Assembly (NCBI GenBank): GCA_000961655.1
Contig: LADR01000032.1
Coordinates: 1 to 64,000, forward strand
Origin: Desulfatitalea sp. BRH_c12
GTDB lineage: Bacteria; Desulfobacterota; Desulfobacteria; Desulfobacterales; Desulfosarcinaceae
DNA length: 64,000 nucleotides
Direction: 5' to 3'
Part shown: positions 1 to 8,809 of the stretch, in pieces
How the letters are laid out: each line of letters opens with the position of its first letter
Position numbering within the stretch: the first letter of the stretch is position 1
Program-made: the position numbers and the translations under genes
The notes under the pieces: generated by a model
What the model saw: only the letters and a program-made list of their open reading frames with translations
What the model was told of the DNA's origin: nothing
The model's database searches: none

Positions 1-463
1 GGGGCGCCACCTGTAGGGGCGACCGGCGGTCGCCCGGTGCGGGCGCAAAGCCTGCGTCCCCGGCACTCATGGGTGCGGGAGAATAATGGCCGCGCCGGCT
101 GTGCGATGACCCGAACACAGAGGATCGCGCGGGCGACCGCCGGTCGCCCCTACAGCGGGCATCGTGCCACAAGCATAATGCCCTAAGCCTCGTGACGCTG
201 AGCTAAAAAGGGTCATATCTTCCTGCGGATCATACGATCATACGCGAATCCTTTTCACCGTGTTACCGCAGGGGGGTTCCACCTGTGGGGCGACTCACCG
301 TGTTATCGCAGGGTGTTCCACCTGTAGGGGCGACCGGCGGTCGCCCGGTGCGGGAGCAAAGCCACCACCCCCGGCAATCAACGCGTGCGGGAGAATATCC
401 CGCGCCAGCCTGTGCGATGACCCGAATACAGAGGTTCGCGCGATGCGATATTCCCTGGAAGAG
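1..463. repeat. Two copies of a short inverted-repeat element (family R1), non-coding
   Basis: No gene is supported here. Copy A spans 11-155 and is bounded by perfect 26-bp terminal inverted repeats (11-36 and 130-155, starting CTGTAGGGGCGACC). Copy B begins at 322 with an identical left arm (322-347) but loses its right arm at about 441, just before the end of the neighbouring acetyltransferase gene. The linker at 198-321 recurs upstream of copy C at 4322-4405, so the repeat is larger than the inverted-repeat core. The size and structure are MITE-like. No transposase is seen. Confidence 0.75.
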
Positions 464-1279
464 CTATTCCGGAGACCAAAGATAATGGCCGATGCGGCAG
501 TACTCCTTGAATCCCAGACGCTGGTATACCCCGACGCCCATGCTCGACGCATGCAGGACGCCCACCCGGCATCCAATCGAACGGGCGCAGCGCAGCAGTT
601 CCAGGTTCATGATCGAAGCGATGCCCTGCCGGCGGGCGTTGGCCACTGTGGCCACATTATAGATGCCGGCCACACCGCCGCTCGACCACAGTGTCGCGGA
701 CGCTACGGGCCGGCCATGTTGCCAGCCAATATAATGGTAGAGGGGAACTTGTGGGGACAGGCCGATGCGCAGATACCAGTCGTGCCACGCCTGGGCCGCA
801 AATGCCGGCATTTCAAATCCGGCCGCGGCCGTGCGGCACCAGGTATTAAGGCTATCCGCATCCTGTACCTGCGTGATCACCAGACCGGGTGGCATGGGCA
901 GCGTTTCGTTGAGTGCGAACAGATCCGCAGCCATGCCGGGCACATTGGCTTCATGGCCAAATCCATGGCGTATCAATGCGTCGGCCAGATCGGCCGGCTG
1001 GCTGTCCGGTCCGATCCACCACAGCAGGGGAACCTTTTTCGAGCGACCGCGCGCGATAATCCCCTCGATGACGGTATCCACGTCAGGCGCTTGGATTCGG
1101 GCTCCCAGAATGCAGTTGAACAGAGGATAGGCGATGTCCGTCACCGACCACATGATGGCGGGGTCCTCGTGGTGGTCTACGCCTGGCAGTTTACTGAAAA
1201 AAGGGAAATATGAGAACAGGTTGGTTTCGATGGCTTCGCCAAACGAATGGACAGGCAACACTCGATTCATTTTCTGCAT
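464..1279 (-). CDS. GNAT-family N-acetyltransferase
   Basis: A 271-residue cytosolic protein with a C-terminal GNAT fold. The acetyl-CoA-binding signature is seen in the last 80 residues: NVATVANARRQGIAS, equivalent to the R/Q-x-x-G-x-G/A loop, followed by VLHASSMGVGVYQRLGF, the typical end of GNAT domains. The N-terminal 130 residues look like a second, degenerate GNAT-like half. The acceptor substrate is unknown. The ATG at 1279 has only a weak GAGAG upstream, and an internal ATG nine bases later is possible. The gene stands alone: a repeat element lies on each side, and the truncated R1 copy B abuts its stop codon. Family is fairly certain, function is not. Confidence 0.8.
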   Translation of the reverse strand: MQKMNRVLPVHSFGEAIETNLFSYFPFFSKLPGVDHHEDPAIMWSVTDIAYPLFNCILGARIQAPDVDTVIEGIIARGRSKKVPLLWWIGPDSQPADLADALIRHGFGHEANVPGMAADLFALNETLPMPPGLVITQVQDADSLNTWCRTAAAGFEMPAFAAQAWHDWYLRIGLSPQVPLYHYIGWQHGRPVASATLWSSGGVAGIYNVATVANARRQGIASIMNLELLRCARSIGCRVGVLHASSMGVGVYQRLGFKEYCRIGHYLWSPE

Positions 1280-1632
1280 CTCTCACTGATCACGTTTTGC
1301 TATGTACGCAATTCTTTTTTCTGGTTATGCACTTCGCTCAAAAGAACATGGAAGTGTTAAGTGTTAAGTTTAAAGTGTAAAGGGCGGCATTCTGTCGATC
1401 GATATGCTCACTCCCCATGTTGCGCGCTTTGACGTGTATGCTTTTGTTAAAGTTTTAAATTACAACGTAATCTTTTTATGACCCTGTACCTGTGTCTTGC
1501 TGGAGCGAAGTGCATAACCATATTCTTTTTTACCACAGTGCGCCATAAAAACCGCAAAAAGCCAGTGAGCCGGGCGGCGCGGTGTGTGCCACTCGCCCGG
1601 CTTTCCTGCCATGCATTTTCGAAGGGAATGCG
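1280..1632. repeat. Family R2 inverted-repeat element in the gap between genes
   Basis: The core is 1322-1520 (199 bp). It starts with TGGTTATGCACTTCGCTC (1322-1339) and ends with its exact reverse complement (1503-1520), giving a perfect 18-bp terminal inverted repeat. The interior carries an AT-rich AAGTGTTAAGTGTTAAG stretch. A second, slightly diverged copy lies at 56829-57014 and a partial one at 50709-50780. No open frame of interest. It is probably a non-autonomous mobile element. The rest of the gap shows nothing recognisable. Confidence 0.7.
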
Positions 1633-3291
1633 TTATTTTACGATTCTGTCAGGCCCTGGGAACAGTTCAACCGACAACGCCTGCAACTTGTACTTCTGAA
1701 TTTTTCCGCTGGCCGTCATGGGGTAGGTGTCTACAAACGCAACATGCTTGGGGACTTTGTAACGGCTGATCTGTCCACGGCAAAAATCGCGGACATCCTC
1801 GGCCGTCATATCGGCGCCCGGTTTCTTGATGATGAAAGCGCCCACCTCTTCGCCGTATTTGCGGCTCGGGACGCCGACCACCTGGACGTCGACGACGCCC
1901 GCCATTCTGAAAAGATACTCCTCGATCTCGCGCGGGTAGATATTCTCGCCGCCCCGGATGATCATATCCTTGTGGCGCCCGGTAATGGCCAGGTAGCCAT
2001 CGGCATCCATGACCCCCAGATCGCCGGTGTGCAGCCAGCCGTCGGCATCGACCGTTTTGGCCGTGGCTTCAGCCATATTGTAGTAGCCTTTCATGACATT
2101 GTAGCCGCGGCAGCACACTTCGCCCTGTTCGCCCGTACCCAATTCGCAGCCGGTTTCGGGATCGACAATTTTAACCTCGATGTGCGGCATGCGCCGTCCG
2201 ACGGTTTCAGTGCGCCGGCGCATGTCGTCTCCGGGCAGGGTCTGGGTGATGACTGGGGACCCTTCGGTCAACCCGTAGCAGATGGTGATTTCGCGCATGT
2301 ACAACTTGTCTATCACCTGGCGCATGACGTGCACCGGGCAGGGTGATCCAGCCATGATGCCGGTGCGCAGCGAAGTGAAATCGAATTTGGAAAACAGCTT
2401 GTGTTCGAGCACGGCGATGAACATGGTCGGCACGCCATACAGCGCGGTGCACCGTTCCTGTTCGACGGCTGTCATCACCAGCACCGGATCGAATTTTTCC
2501 AGGATGACCAGGGTGGCACCGTGGCTGATCGCCGCCAGTACGCCCAGCACGCAGCCGAAGCAGTGAAACAGGGGCACCGGCAGACACACCCGGTCGGCAT
2601 GCGTGAACCGCTGGTTCTCGCCGATCCAGAAGCCATTGTTGCCAATATTGTAATGGGTCAGCATGACCCCTTTGGGAAACCCCGTCGTGCCGGAGGTATA
2701 TTGCATGTTGACCAGATCGTGGGGATCCAGCGCGGCCTGCCGCTGTTCGTAATCGGCCTGCGGTGTCATCACCGCCATGGCCATCACTTCGGGCAGGGTA
2801 TACAGACCACGGTGTTTTTCCATTCCCAGGAAGAAAACCCTTTTGAGATGCGGAAAACGCGTGCTCTGCAGCCGGCCGCGTTCCTGCTGCTTGAGTTCGG
2901 GCACCAGGTCGTACACGGTTTGCAGATAGTCGGTATCCATGTAGCCGTCGATCAAAAACAGGTTTTCGGTTTCCGACTGCTCCAGCAGATAGGCCAGTTC
3001 CGCGCTTTTGTAATTGGTGTTGACGGTCAGCAGCACGGCGCCGATTTTGGCAGTGGCGAATTGCAGGGCCACCCAGTAAGGGATGTTGGTCGCCCATACA
3101 GCCACTTTTTCGCCTTTGGTCACTCCCAGGGCCATCAAGCCTTTGGCCAGTTGGTCCACGACCTGGCCGAACTGGGCATAGGTCAGACGGAAATCGCGGT
3201 CGGCATAGACCACAGCTTCGTTGTCGGGATACTTCCGGATCACTTCATCCAGCAACTGCCCCAGGGTGATATCACGCAATCCTTCACTCAT
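1633..3291 (-). CDS. Fatty-acid/acyl-CoA ligase (AMP-forming)
   Basis: A 552-residue member of the ANL adenylate-forming family. It would activate a carboxylic acid to its CoA thioester with ATP, giving AMP and PPi. Seen: the P-loop YTSGTTGFPKG near residue 199, the aromatic/Gly motif YGLTEGSP near 340, the TGD motif in GWLHTGDLGVMD, the hinge GRHKDMIIRGGENIYP, and the C-terminal catalytic Lys in TASGKIQKYKL. Length and motifs fit medium- or long-chain acyl-CoA synthetases (FadD/AcsA-like). The ATG at 3291 sits behind AGGAGG; a GTG one codon upstream is too close to it. It lies 8 bp downstream of the XRE-cupin regulator, so the two probably form one operon. The specific acid is not predictable. 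Confidence 0.92.
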   Translation of the reverse strand: MSEGLRDITLGQLLDEVIRKYPDNEAVVYADRDFRLTYAQFGQVVDQLAKGLMALGVTKGEKVAVWATNIPYWVALQFATAKIGAVLLTVNTNYKSAELAYLLEQSETENLFLIDGYMDTDYLQTVYDLVPELKQQERGRLQSTRFPHLKRVFFLGMEKHRGLYTLPEVMAMAVMTPQADYEQRQAALDPHDLVNMQYTSGTTGFPKGVMLTHYNIGNNGFWIGENQRFTHADRVCLPVPLFHCFGCVLGVLAAISHGATLVILEKFDPVLVMTAVEQERCTALYGVPTMFIAVLEHKLFSKFDFTSLRTGIMAGSPCPVHVMRQVIDKLYMREITICYGLTEGSPVITQTLPGDDMRRRTETVGRRMPHIEVKIVDPETGCELGTGEQGEVCCRGYNVMKGYYNMAEATAKTVDADGWLHTGDLGVMDADGYLAITGRHKDMIIRGGENIYPREIEEYLFRMAGVVDVQVVGVPSRKYGEEVGAFIIKKPGADMTAEDVRDFCRGQISRYKVPKHVAFVDTYPMTASGKIQKYKLQALSVELFPGPDRIVK

Positions 3292-3299
3292 CACCCCTC

Positions 3300-3869
3300 C
3301 TATCGTGGAATGTACAAAACCGCGTAAATGGCCGCCGGCTGCTCACCCTTGCAGCTGACGCAATGCGGAATGATCGAGTTGTAGTAAATGCTGTCGCCGA
3401 CACCCAGCGTGGTGACTTCGTCTCCATAAAGTACTTCGATCTCGCCTCTTTGCACGACGATGAACTCTTCGCCTTCATGGCTGGAAAGATTTTTCTCTTC
3501 GGCCGATTCGGGAAGCAATTCCACATAGAAGGGTTCCATGTGGCGGTCGCTTTTTCCCTTGCCCAGCGAGTAGAACTTTAAATCCACCGGGCGGTTCTTG
3601 CCGCGCAACATGCTCAATTCGTTCGTGCGCTCGCCCTGACGCATCACTATCGGGTCCGTGCTCAATTGATCGTCGAGGAACGTACCCAGGCGCACATCCA
3701 GGACGCGCGCGATTTTGAGCAGCGGTCCCAGGGAGGGGTACACATTGTCATCGATCACCGATTGCAGAAAATCGGCGGACAAGTCGGTTTGCCTTGCCAG
3801 GTCCGTAACATCGATTTCTTTGCGGGCCATGAATGTCTTGATCCGCTGACCAACCTTTTCCGTTTGCAT
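3300..3869 (-). CDS. XRE-family regulator with C-terminal cupin domain
   Basis: A 189-residue DNA-binding protein. An N-terminal helix-turn-helix (about residues 8-62, with TDLARQTDLSADFLQSVI) is followed by a cupin barrel (about 115-185, with SHEGEEFIVVQRGEIEVLYG and a second motif around GDSIYYNSIIPHCV). In this family the cupin senses a small ligand or metal and the HTH binds DNA. The ATG at 3869 is preceded by AGGAGG; an in-frame ATG at 3902 lacks a ribosome site. Directly upstream of, and probably cotranscribed with, the CoA ligase at 1633-3291, so it likely regulates that ligase and itself. Confidence 0.9.
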   Translation of the reverse strand: MQTEKVGQRIKTFMARKEIDVTDLARQTDLSADFLQSVIDDNVYPSLGPLLKIARVLDVRLGTFLDDQLSTDPIVMRQGERTNELSMLRGKNRPVDLKFYSLGKGKSDRHMEPFYVELLPESAEEKNLSSHEGEEFIVVQRGEIEVLYGDEVTTLGVGDSIYYNSIIPHCVSCKGEQPAAIYAVLYIPR

Positions 3870-4919
3870 AGATCCTCCTGCCTGGTTCTGATAAGCGCGC
3901 ATTGCGTGCCGGTGCCTGCTGCGAAGCGATTGCGTGCGTCCGGCCCGGTGGAGGGGGCACGGCGCCTGCGCTTTTCAGCCTATTGCGGTCCGCGGTCCCA
4001 CGCAGATGCATGCAAACGCGTCGCACGTCACGCACAAAAGCGCACTGTATACCCTATGATGCATTTCGGATCAAAGAAAAAAAGGCCTTCCTTCAGACGC
4101 TTGCTGGTAGCGGGCGGTCAATTTTAAGGGAATACGATAAAATGTTCGCCCGTGCGTGCTGTGGGGGTGCGTTTCAGGATGCCGTGCGTCGGCCGCGGGT
4201 GATCTCAAGGTTCGCCCCTACAGGCGAACCGGGCATTGTGCTTGGCGGCTGGTGTATGCGGTCGAAAACAGGCTAATCGCATTGGAATTTACATTACTGT
4301 ACTTTTGCAATTAGCGTTGTTCTGAGCTAAAAAAAAGGCCTTATCTTCCTGCGGACCACACGCGAACCCTTTTCACCGTGTTATCGCAGGGGCAGGGGGT
4401 TCCACCTGTAGGGGCGACCGGCGGTCGCCCGGTGCGGGAGCAAAGCCATCATCCCCGGCAATCATGCGTGTGGGATATTTTCCGCCCCAGTCTGTGCGAT
4501 GACCCAATACAGAGGTTCGCGCGGGCGACCGCCGGTCGCCCCTATAGCGAGCATCGTGGCAATAAGCAATGACCATAAGCCACGTGGCCATCAAGGTGTC
4601 CATTTGCCCCAGGTGTCAACCGACATCTCCCCGAGCCGCGCGTACACATGGTTCGCCCCTTAACAAGAACGATGGTCCATTTCTGAAATGCGGCCCAAAG
4701 GCAAATGCGGTTTCCCTCCACTCGAAAATTCAAGTGCTTGGTCTTTGGGTTTTTTACGTCACCCACACACGTATCTCACTTGGCCGAAGTGGATACCAGA
4801 TTTTTATCATTTTGACAACTATCAGGATTGGCTAAGCGCTTTCCTTCTGTTACAGGACTGATGACTTTCGAAGCATTCGCCTCTCATGGCCAAAACAATT
4901 CGTCTGCTGCATCCGAAGG
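3870..4919. repeat. Long intergenic region with R1 copy C, a hairpin and a partial R3 end
   Basis: No credible gene. Contents: a hairpin at 4209-4230 (GGTTCGCC, 6-base loop, GGCGAACC). R1 copy C at 4406-4547, with 26-bp terminal inverted repeats carrying one mismatch. Upstream flank 4322-4405, duplicating 198-321. A family R3 right end at 4750-4798 (CGTATCTCACTTGGCCGAAGTGGATA). The first 200 bases after the XRE gene should hold its promoter, but I see no clear -35/-10 pair. The 120 bases before 4920 show nothing recognisable. Confidence 0.65.
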
Positions 4920-5660
4920 TCAATCCAAGTCGATTTCGCGGTAAAAGATATTTGCCGTGCTTATCATTTCCCAGCAAACGCCGGTTTTCTGTTTTATATC
5001 GGTAAGAACAACCGTGTGGTAAAAGACCGGAGTGCCGTCAGGCAGATCCAATTGATCAGCTAATTCATCGGTGCAAAGGAAAGGTAGAAGTGATTCTCTC
5101 ATCTTTATTGGAGTAGATTCCATCCACTCGGTAGCCTTGACGATGATATCGCGTGGAGGCATCGCGTCTTTATATTTGACCTTGCGGAGCCATTTTAAGG
5201 GAAAATGGAAGGTGAAATGTGCTTTAAACTGGAGTTGCTTGGTAAAAGTAACCAAACAGTTTACTTTGAAAATCTTCTGCTTTGCGGAAGCTCCGTTTAA
5301 TTCCAGAAGATTCGATAGCCTATTATTGGATTCGATCCATTGCGTAGAAATAATCTCGATATCCGCTGTTTTTACTTCAGGGATCGTTTCCCTGGAGCTT
5401 ATCAGCGTTGCCAGGTCGAAAAAGCGCAGATTCAAATTCTCGGGAACGGTTGTCCCCCAGCCCTGTTTCTTGATCAGAAGCCCTTCGGCTTCCAGCAGAT
5501 CAAGGCTTTTTCTAACGCTGGTTTGTGACATGCCATGTTGCCGAGCCAATTCTTCTATGGTGTCAATTTTGGAACCTTTCGGGATCTCTCCGCGAACGAT
5601 ATCCTGCTTCAGCTTGTGGTAAAGACGAAAAAATAGTGGAATATTCTGCCCTATAGCCAC
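4920..5660 (-). CDS. GntR-family transcriptional regulator (copy 1)
   Basis: A 246-residue protein with an N-terminal winged helix (about residues 8-72: FFRLYHKLKQDIVRGEI, then the recognition helix in GMSQTSVRKSLDLLEAEGL) and a C-terminal ligand-binding domain resembling UTRA of the HutC subfamily. The end, GTPVFYHTVVLTDIKQKT followed by MISTANIFYREIDLD, is shared almost line for line with the second GntR at 20416-21165, so the two are paralogues. Start codon is GTG (5658-5660), aligned with the paralogue start. It diverges from the dehydratase operon at 6105 and shares its promoter region, which carries the same inverted repeat found beside copy 2. It is the probable local regulator, with an acyl-CoA or aromatic-CoA ligand as an inference. 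Confidence 0.92.
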   Translation of the reverse strand: MAIGQNIPLFFRLYHKLKQDIVRGEIPKGSKIDTIEELARQHGMSQTSVRKSLDLLEAEGLLIKKQGWGTTVPENLNLRFFDLATLISSRETIPEVKTADIEIISTQWIESNNRLSNLLELNGASAKQKIFKVNCLVTFTKQLQFKAHFTFHFPLKWLRKVKYKDAMPPRDIIVKATEWMESTPIKMRESLLPFLCTDELADQLDLPDGTPVFYHTVVLTDIKQKTGVCWEMISTANIFYREIDLD

Positions 5661-5935
5661 TTCAACTATCTCCTTTGATACCTCGTGTTATGAAGTCGAT
5701 TAACAGGCCCTTACTGAATCCTCGGCTTCGTGGCGTAAAATCCCGTCCGGCAAACTATTCTGATCATAGCCCTCAGAGTCCGAGGTGCTGAAGGTATACG
5801 TTTTCGCACTTTTTAACGTAAAGCGCTGAGAACCGCACTTGTTTGCATCTTGGCTGAGAATCTGCACTTTTTCCGAGTTCAGCAAAATTTGCAAGTAAAG
5901 AATTCGGAGGCCACTTTTGATGCACACATTTTTTC

Positions 5936-5961
5936 TTGACAGATTATAAAATGAATGTCAA
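5936..5961. promoter_or_regulatory. Candidate GntR operator, TTGACA-N14-TGTCAA
   Basis: Half-sites TTGACA (5936-5941) and TGTCAA (5956-5961) form an inverted repeat with an AT-rich centre including TATAAA. The same arrangement with identical 14-base spacing occurs at 21432-21457, next to the paralogous regulator. Downstream, both sites continue with a related sequence (TATGTAAACCAACA here, TACGTAAAACCAACA there). The rest of the 5661-6104 gap holds the divergent promoters and a tandem octamer (AACCAACA, about 3.5 copies, 5983-6010) in the presumed leader of the operon. Operator function is inferred. Confidence 0.6.
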
Positions 5962-6104
5962 TTAAAACACAGTGTGTATGTAAACCAACAAACCAACAAA
6001 CCAACAAACCTCGCGGGGAGCGATTCAGAACGATCGAATTTGCAGGGATATCGGAGCCCAGACGACCGGCTTTGTCCCTTATCGAAAATCCAAGGAGGAA
6101 TCTG

Positions 6105-7286
6105 ATGAGTACTCAAAATGTGCAGCAAGAAGTTACACCAAAAAGCGCTTTGGAGGAGCTGTTAACGCTGCCTCGAAGGGGTGAAAATCCGTATATCCAG
6201 GATTGGAAAGCGAATGGGGGCAAAGTATTTGCCTATGTGTGCAGCTACGTTCCCGAGGAAATTATTTACGCCGTCAAGGGTGTGGCCAAGTCGAGATATT
6301 TGCCTGTTCGCCTGGGAGCTACGGGATGCACCAAAACAGAAGACGCCGATATTGATCTTTCAAGGTGTTTGTGCAGCTTCGCACGCAGCACCCTACAGAT
6401 GGGGCTGGATGGTGAATATAGTTATCTTGACGGCCTTGTTTACAGCAGCAGTTGTGAGCAGATGCGACGTTCATTCGAATATTGGAGAGACAAACTCCAT
6501 CCTGACTTTCTCGAGATGATTTCGGTTCCCCGCACAACAGATACCCAAGCGCATTTTGAGTGGTATCTTGAAGAAGTCAATAACGTTCGGCTTAAGTTTG
6601 GCCAGAAATACGGTCTGCTGTCCAATAAAGCGTCTTTGAATGAAACCATTAAAATATACAACAGGTTCCGCGAGCTCATGTTGGAGTTGTATGCACTCAG
6701 GTCAGGGGACGCGCCCAAGCTCACCGGGACGGAAGCGTTAAATATTGCCCTGGCCGGTTTCAATATGCCCAAGGATATTTTTAACGAGAAACTGGAGGCC
6801 GCCATCGAAGAGTTGAAGGCGCGTCCCGCTGTCACCGGCTACCGTGCCAGGGTTCTTCTGGCCGGAAGTCCCATTGATGATCCTGCACTGGTTGAAATCA
6901 TCGAGGGTACGGGAGCGCTTGTGGTTACCGATACCCTGTGTACCGGCAGGAAATATGTCGAGGGGATGGTGGATGAGACGACCGATGATCCGGTCCGGGC
7001 GATTGCCAAAAGATACTTCTCCAAAGAAACCTGTCCCCGCATGATGGACGGCACTGATGCAAGAGTTGCCTACGTGAAACGTCTGGCAAAAGAAGCCAAT
7101 GTCGACGGCGTGATTTTCCAATACATTACCTTCTGCGACAATCACAATATCGAAAACATCATTGAATCCCGTTCTCTCGAAAAGGACGGGGTCCCGACCC
7201 TTACGCTGGAAAGAGAGTACCAGCCGGGAGACGTGGGACGCCTTCGAACCCGTGTGCAGGCATTCATGGAAAGAATCAACAAATAG
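6105..7286 (+). CDS. 2-hydroxyacyl-CoA dehydratase / benzoyl-CoA reductase family, small subunit
   Basis: A 393-residue subunit of the HgdB/BcrC/BadD (D-component) family. These enzymes bind a [4Fe-4S] cluster and, after one ATP-driven electron from an activator, dehydrate 2-hydroxyacyl-CoAs or reduce aromatic acyl-CoAs. Seen: cysteine-rich GATGCTKTEDAD near residue 75 and SRCLCSF near 88, SSSCEQMRR near 117, and the C-terminal ITFCDNHNIEN typical of the family. ATG at 6105 follows AAGGAGG; an upstream ATG at 5955 would run through the operator. First gene of the operon, paired with the larger subunit 35 bp downstream. Size is close to HgdB (about 380) and BcrC (about 385), so dehydratase and reductase cannot be separated on length alone. 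Confidence 0.9.
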   Translation: MSTQNVQQEVTPKSALEELLTLPRRGENPYIQDWKANGGKVFAYVCSYVPEEIIYAVKGVAKSRYLPVRLGATGCTKTEDADIDLSRCLCSFARSTLQMGLDGEYSYLDGLVYSSSCEQMRRSFEYWRDKLHPDFLEMISVPRTTDTQAHFEWYLEEVNNVRLKFGQKYGLLSNKASLNETIKIYNRFRELMLELYALRSGDAPKLTGTEALNIALAGFNMPKDIFNEKLEAAIEELKARPAVTGYRARVLLAGSPIDDPALVEIIEGTGALVVTDTLCTGRKYVEGMVDETTDDPVRAIAKRYFSKETCPRMMDGTDARVAYVKRLAKEANVDGVIFQYITFCDNHNIENIIESRSLEKDGVPTLTLEREYQPGDVGRLRTRVQAFMERINK

Positions 7287-7321
7287 ACGTTTCTGACTGG
7301 TTAAATAAAGGAGGCAATCCA

Positions 7322-8752
7322 ATGGCAAATCGTGAACTGGAAAAATATGAGTTTCTTCAACGGCTTGACGTTACCTGCGACTTGTTTGCGGGCATGTGTA
7401 GTCACGGCTGGTTTACGCCGAAAGAGCTTTTTGCGAACATAGACACACTTTTTGACGACATCGTCAAAGAGCATGGGCACGACCGAGAATACCTTAAGAG
7501 CGTCGTTGACAATGTGCATCCGGAATTGGCAGAGGCATTATTGAAGCCCAAACATGACATGGATGTGGTCCGGTTCGGCAAGGCGCTGAAAGGGTACACC
7601 ACCGCGTTAAACGATCATCTGGCCGCCGGTAAACCGGTGGTGTACAGTTTCCCAACGCTGACATCTGAAATTTGGTACGCCATGGATATCGTACCGCTAC
7701 ACTTCGAATTGCTGTCCGGCCTTCTCTCCGGCGTTTATATTACCGGCGTCGAGGCGGAAGCGGACGCCGCGGCGAAAGAGGGTTTCGGAGACCATATCTG
7801 TGGATTCACCAAGGGGCCGATCAAGTCCATCGAGATGGGCCTGCTCCCCAAACCCGATATTTTGTGTAAAAACGGGTCCCCCTGTGACGCCAGCAATCTG
7901 AATTACGTCTATGCCGCCGATTTGCATAACTGCCCGTTGCTGGTCCTAGACTCGCCTTACTACAGTGACGATCGGGCCCTGGAATATTACACGGAGAACA
8001 TCAAGGAGATGATCGTCCGGGTTGAAAAAATAACAGGGCATAAGATGGATGAAGACAGACTTCGCCATCATGTGGACATCAGTAACCGGCAGTTGAAATA
8101 TTACTACGCCATCCAGGATCTTCGTAAGGAAAAACCCTGCCCCGATCCAGGAACGCTGCGCTTTTTGGATTTCGGATCGCTGGCCATTTGTGGGCACTCG
8201 GAAAAGGTGGTCGACTACTGCAAGGGGCGGTATGACAGAGTGAAAGCGCGGGTAGATAAGGGTGAAACCTTTTTGCCGGCCGGCAAGAAAGAGATCAGAA
8301 CCCTGTGGTCCTGGGGATGGATCGCCAACATGTTCTATCTTCCGGACTGGCTGGAAGAACAGTTTGGATCCACCTACATGGAATGCCAGCTTTCCTACAT
8401 GCCCGGTGATGTGGTGGGTTATGTGGATACCACCAATATTGAGACGATGATCAACGGATTGGCATGGCGCTCGCTCAACTTCTGCATGCATAAGACCGCC
8501 ATGAGTTATTCCGATATATGGGTTAATGATTTTGTGTCCATAGCCCAGGCGTACAAGGCAGATGTTGCCCTGTTCGGTGGGAACCGCGCCTGCAAGCATG
8601 CCTGGTCCCTGTCAAAAATTCTCAGTGATGTGCTTCTGGAGAAGTGCGATATCCCCAGTTTTATCTGGGAGCACGACGTTTGCGATAAGCGCTATACTTC
8701 CCATAAAGCAACCAAAGCGATGTTGACCGAGTTTTTCAACAGCATTGCGTAG
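7322..8752 (+). CDS. 2-hydroxyacyl-CoA dehydratase / benzoyl-CoA reductase family, large subunit
   Basis: A 476-residue partner of the preceding subunit (HgdA/BcrB/BadE type). Seen: KNGSPCDASNLNYVYAADL near residue 185, conserved LDSPYYSDD after it, and the C-terminal GGNRACKHAWSLSKIL with further Cys residues (LEKCDIPSFIWEHDVCDKR). Together the pair would form the catalytic heterodimer carrying [4Fe-4S] clusters and the acyl-CoA site. Length matches HgdA (about 477) better than BcrB (about 430). GGAGG precedes the ATG. Neighbouring activator genes strongly support an ATP-dependent radical enzyme. The substrate is not known. Confidence 0.9.
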   Translation: MANRELEKYEFLQRLDVTCDLFAGMCSHGWFTPKELFANIDTLFDDIVKEHGHDREYLKSVVDNVHPELAEALLKPKHDMDVVRFGKALKGYTTALNDHLAAGKPVVYSFPTLTSEIWYAMDIVPLHFELLSGLLSGVYITGVEAEADAAAKEGFGDHICGFTKGPIKSIEMGLLPKPDILCKNGSPCDASNLNYVYAADLHNCPLLVLDSPYYSDDRALEYYTENIKEMIVRVEKITGHKMDEDRLRHHVDISNRQLKYYYAIQDLRKEKPCPDPGTLRFLDFGSLAICGHSEKVVDYCKGRYDRVKARVDKGETFLPAGKKEIRTLWSWGWIANMFYLPDWLEEQFGSTYMECQLSYMPGDVVGYVDTTNIETMINGLAWRSLNFCMHKTAMSYSDIWVNDFVSIAQAYKADVALFGGNRACKHAWSLSKILSDVLLEKCDIPSFIWEHDVCDKRYTSHKATKAMLTEFFNSIA

Positions 8753-8809
8753 AAGGCGCGTCCTTGGGGCAACAACAAAAAAATGCATGCCATAGAGAGG
8801 AGCTCTGAA

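Noticed and set aside
260-1213. 317-residue plus-strand open frame over the acetyltransferase gene
   Set aside because: It is antisense to a recognisable GNAT protein, has low-complexity composition and no family resemblance.
5955-6104. Upstream start for the first dehydratase subunit
   Set aside because: It begins inside the candidate operator, adds a KPTNQQTNKP tract made by the octamer repeat, and the AAGGAGG site serves ATG 6105.
6105-8752. Firm naming as benzoyl-CoA reductase or as 2-hydroxyglutaryl-CoA dehydratase
   Set aside because: Motifs are shared, size points to HgdAB, neighbours point to ring reduction; phylogeny is needed.
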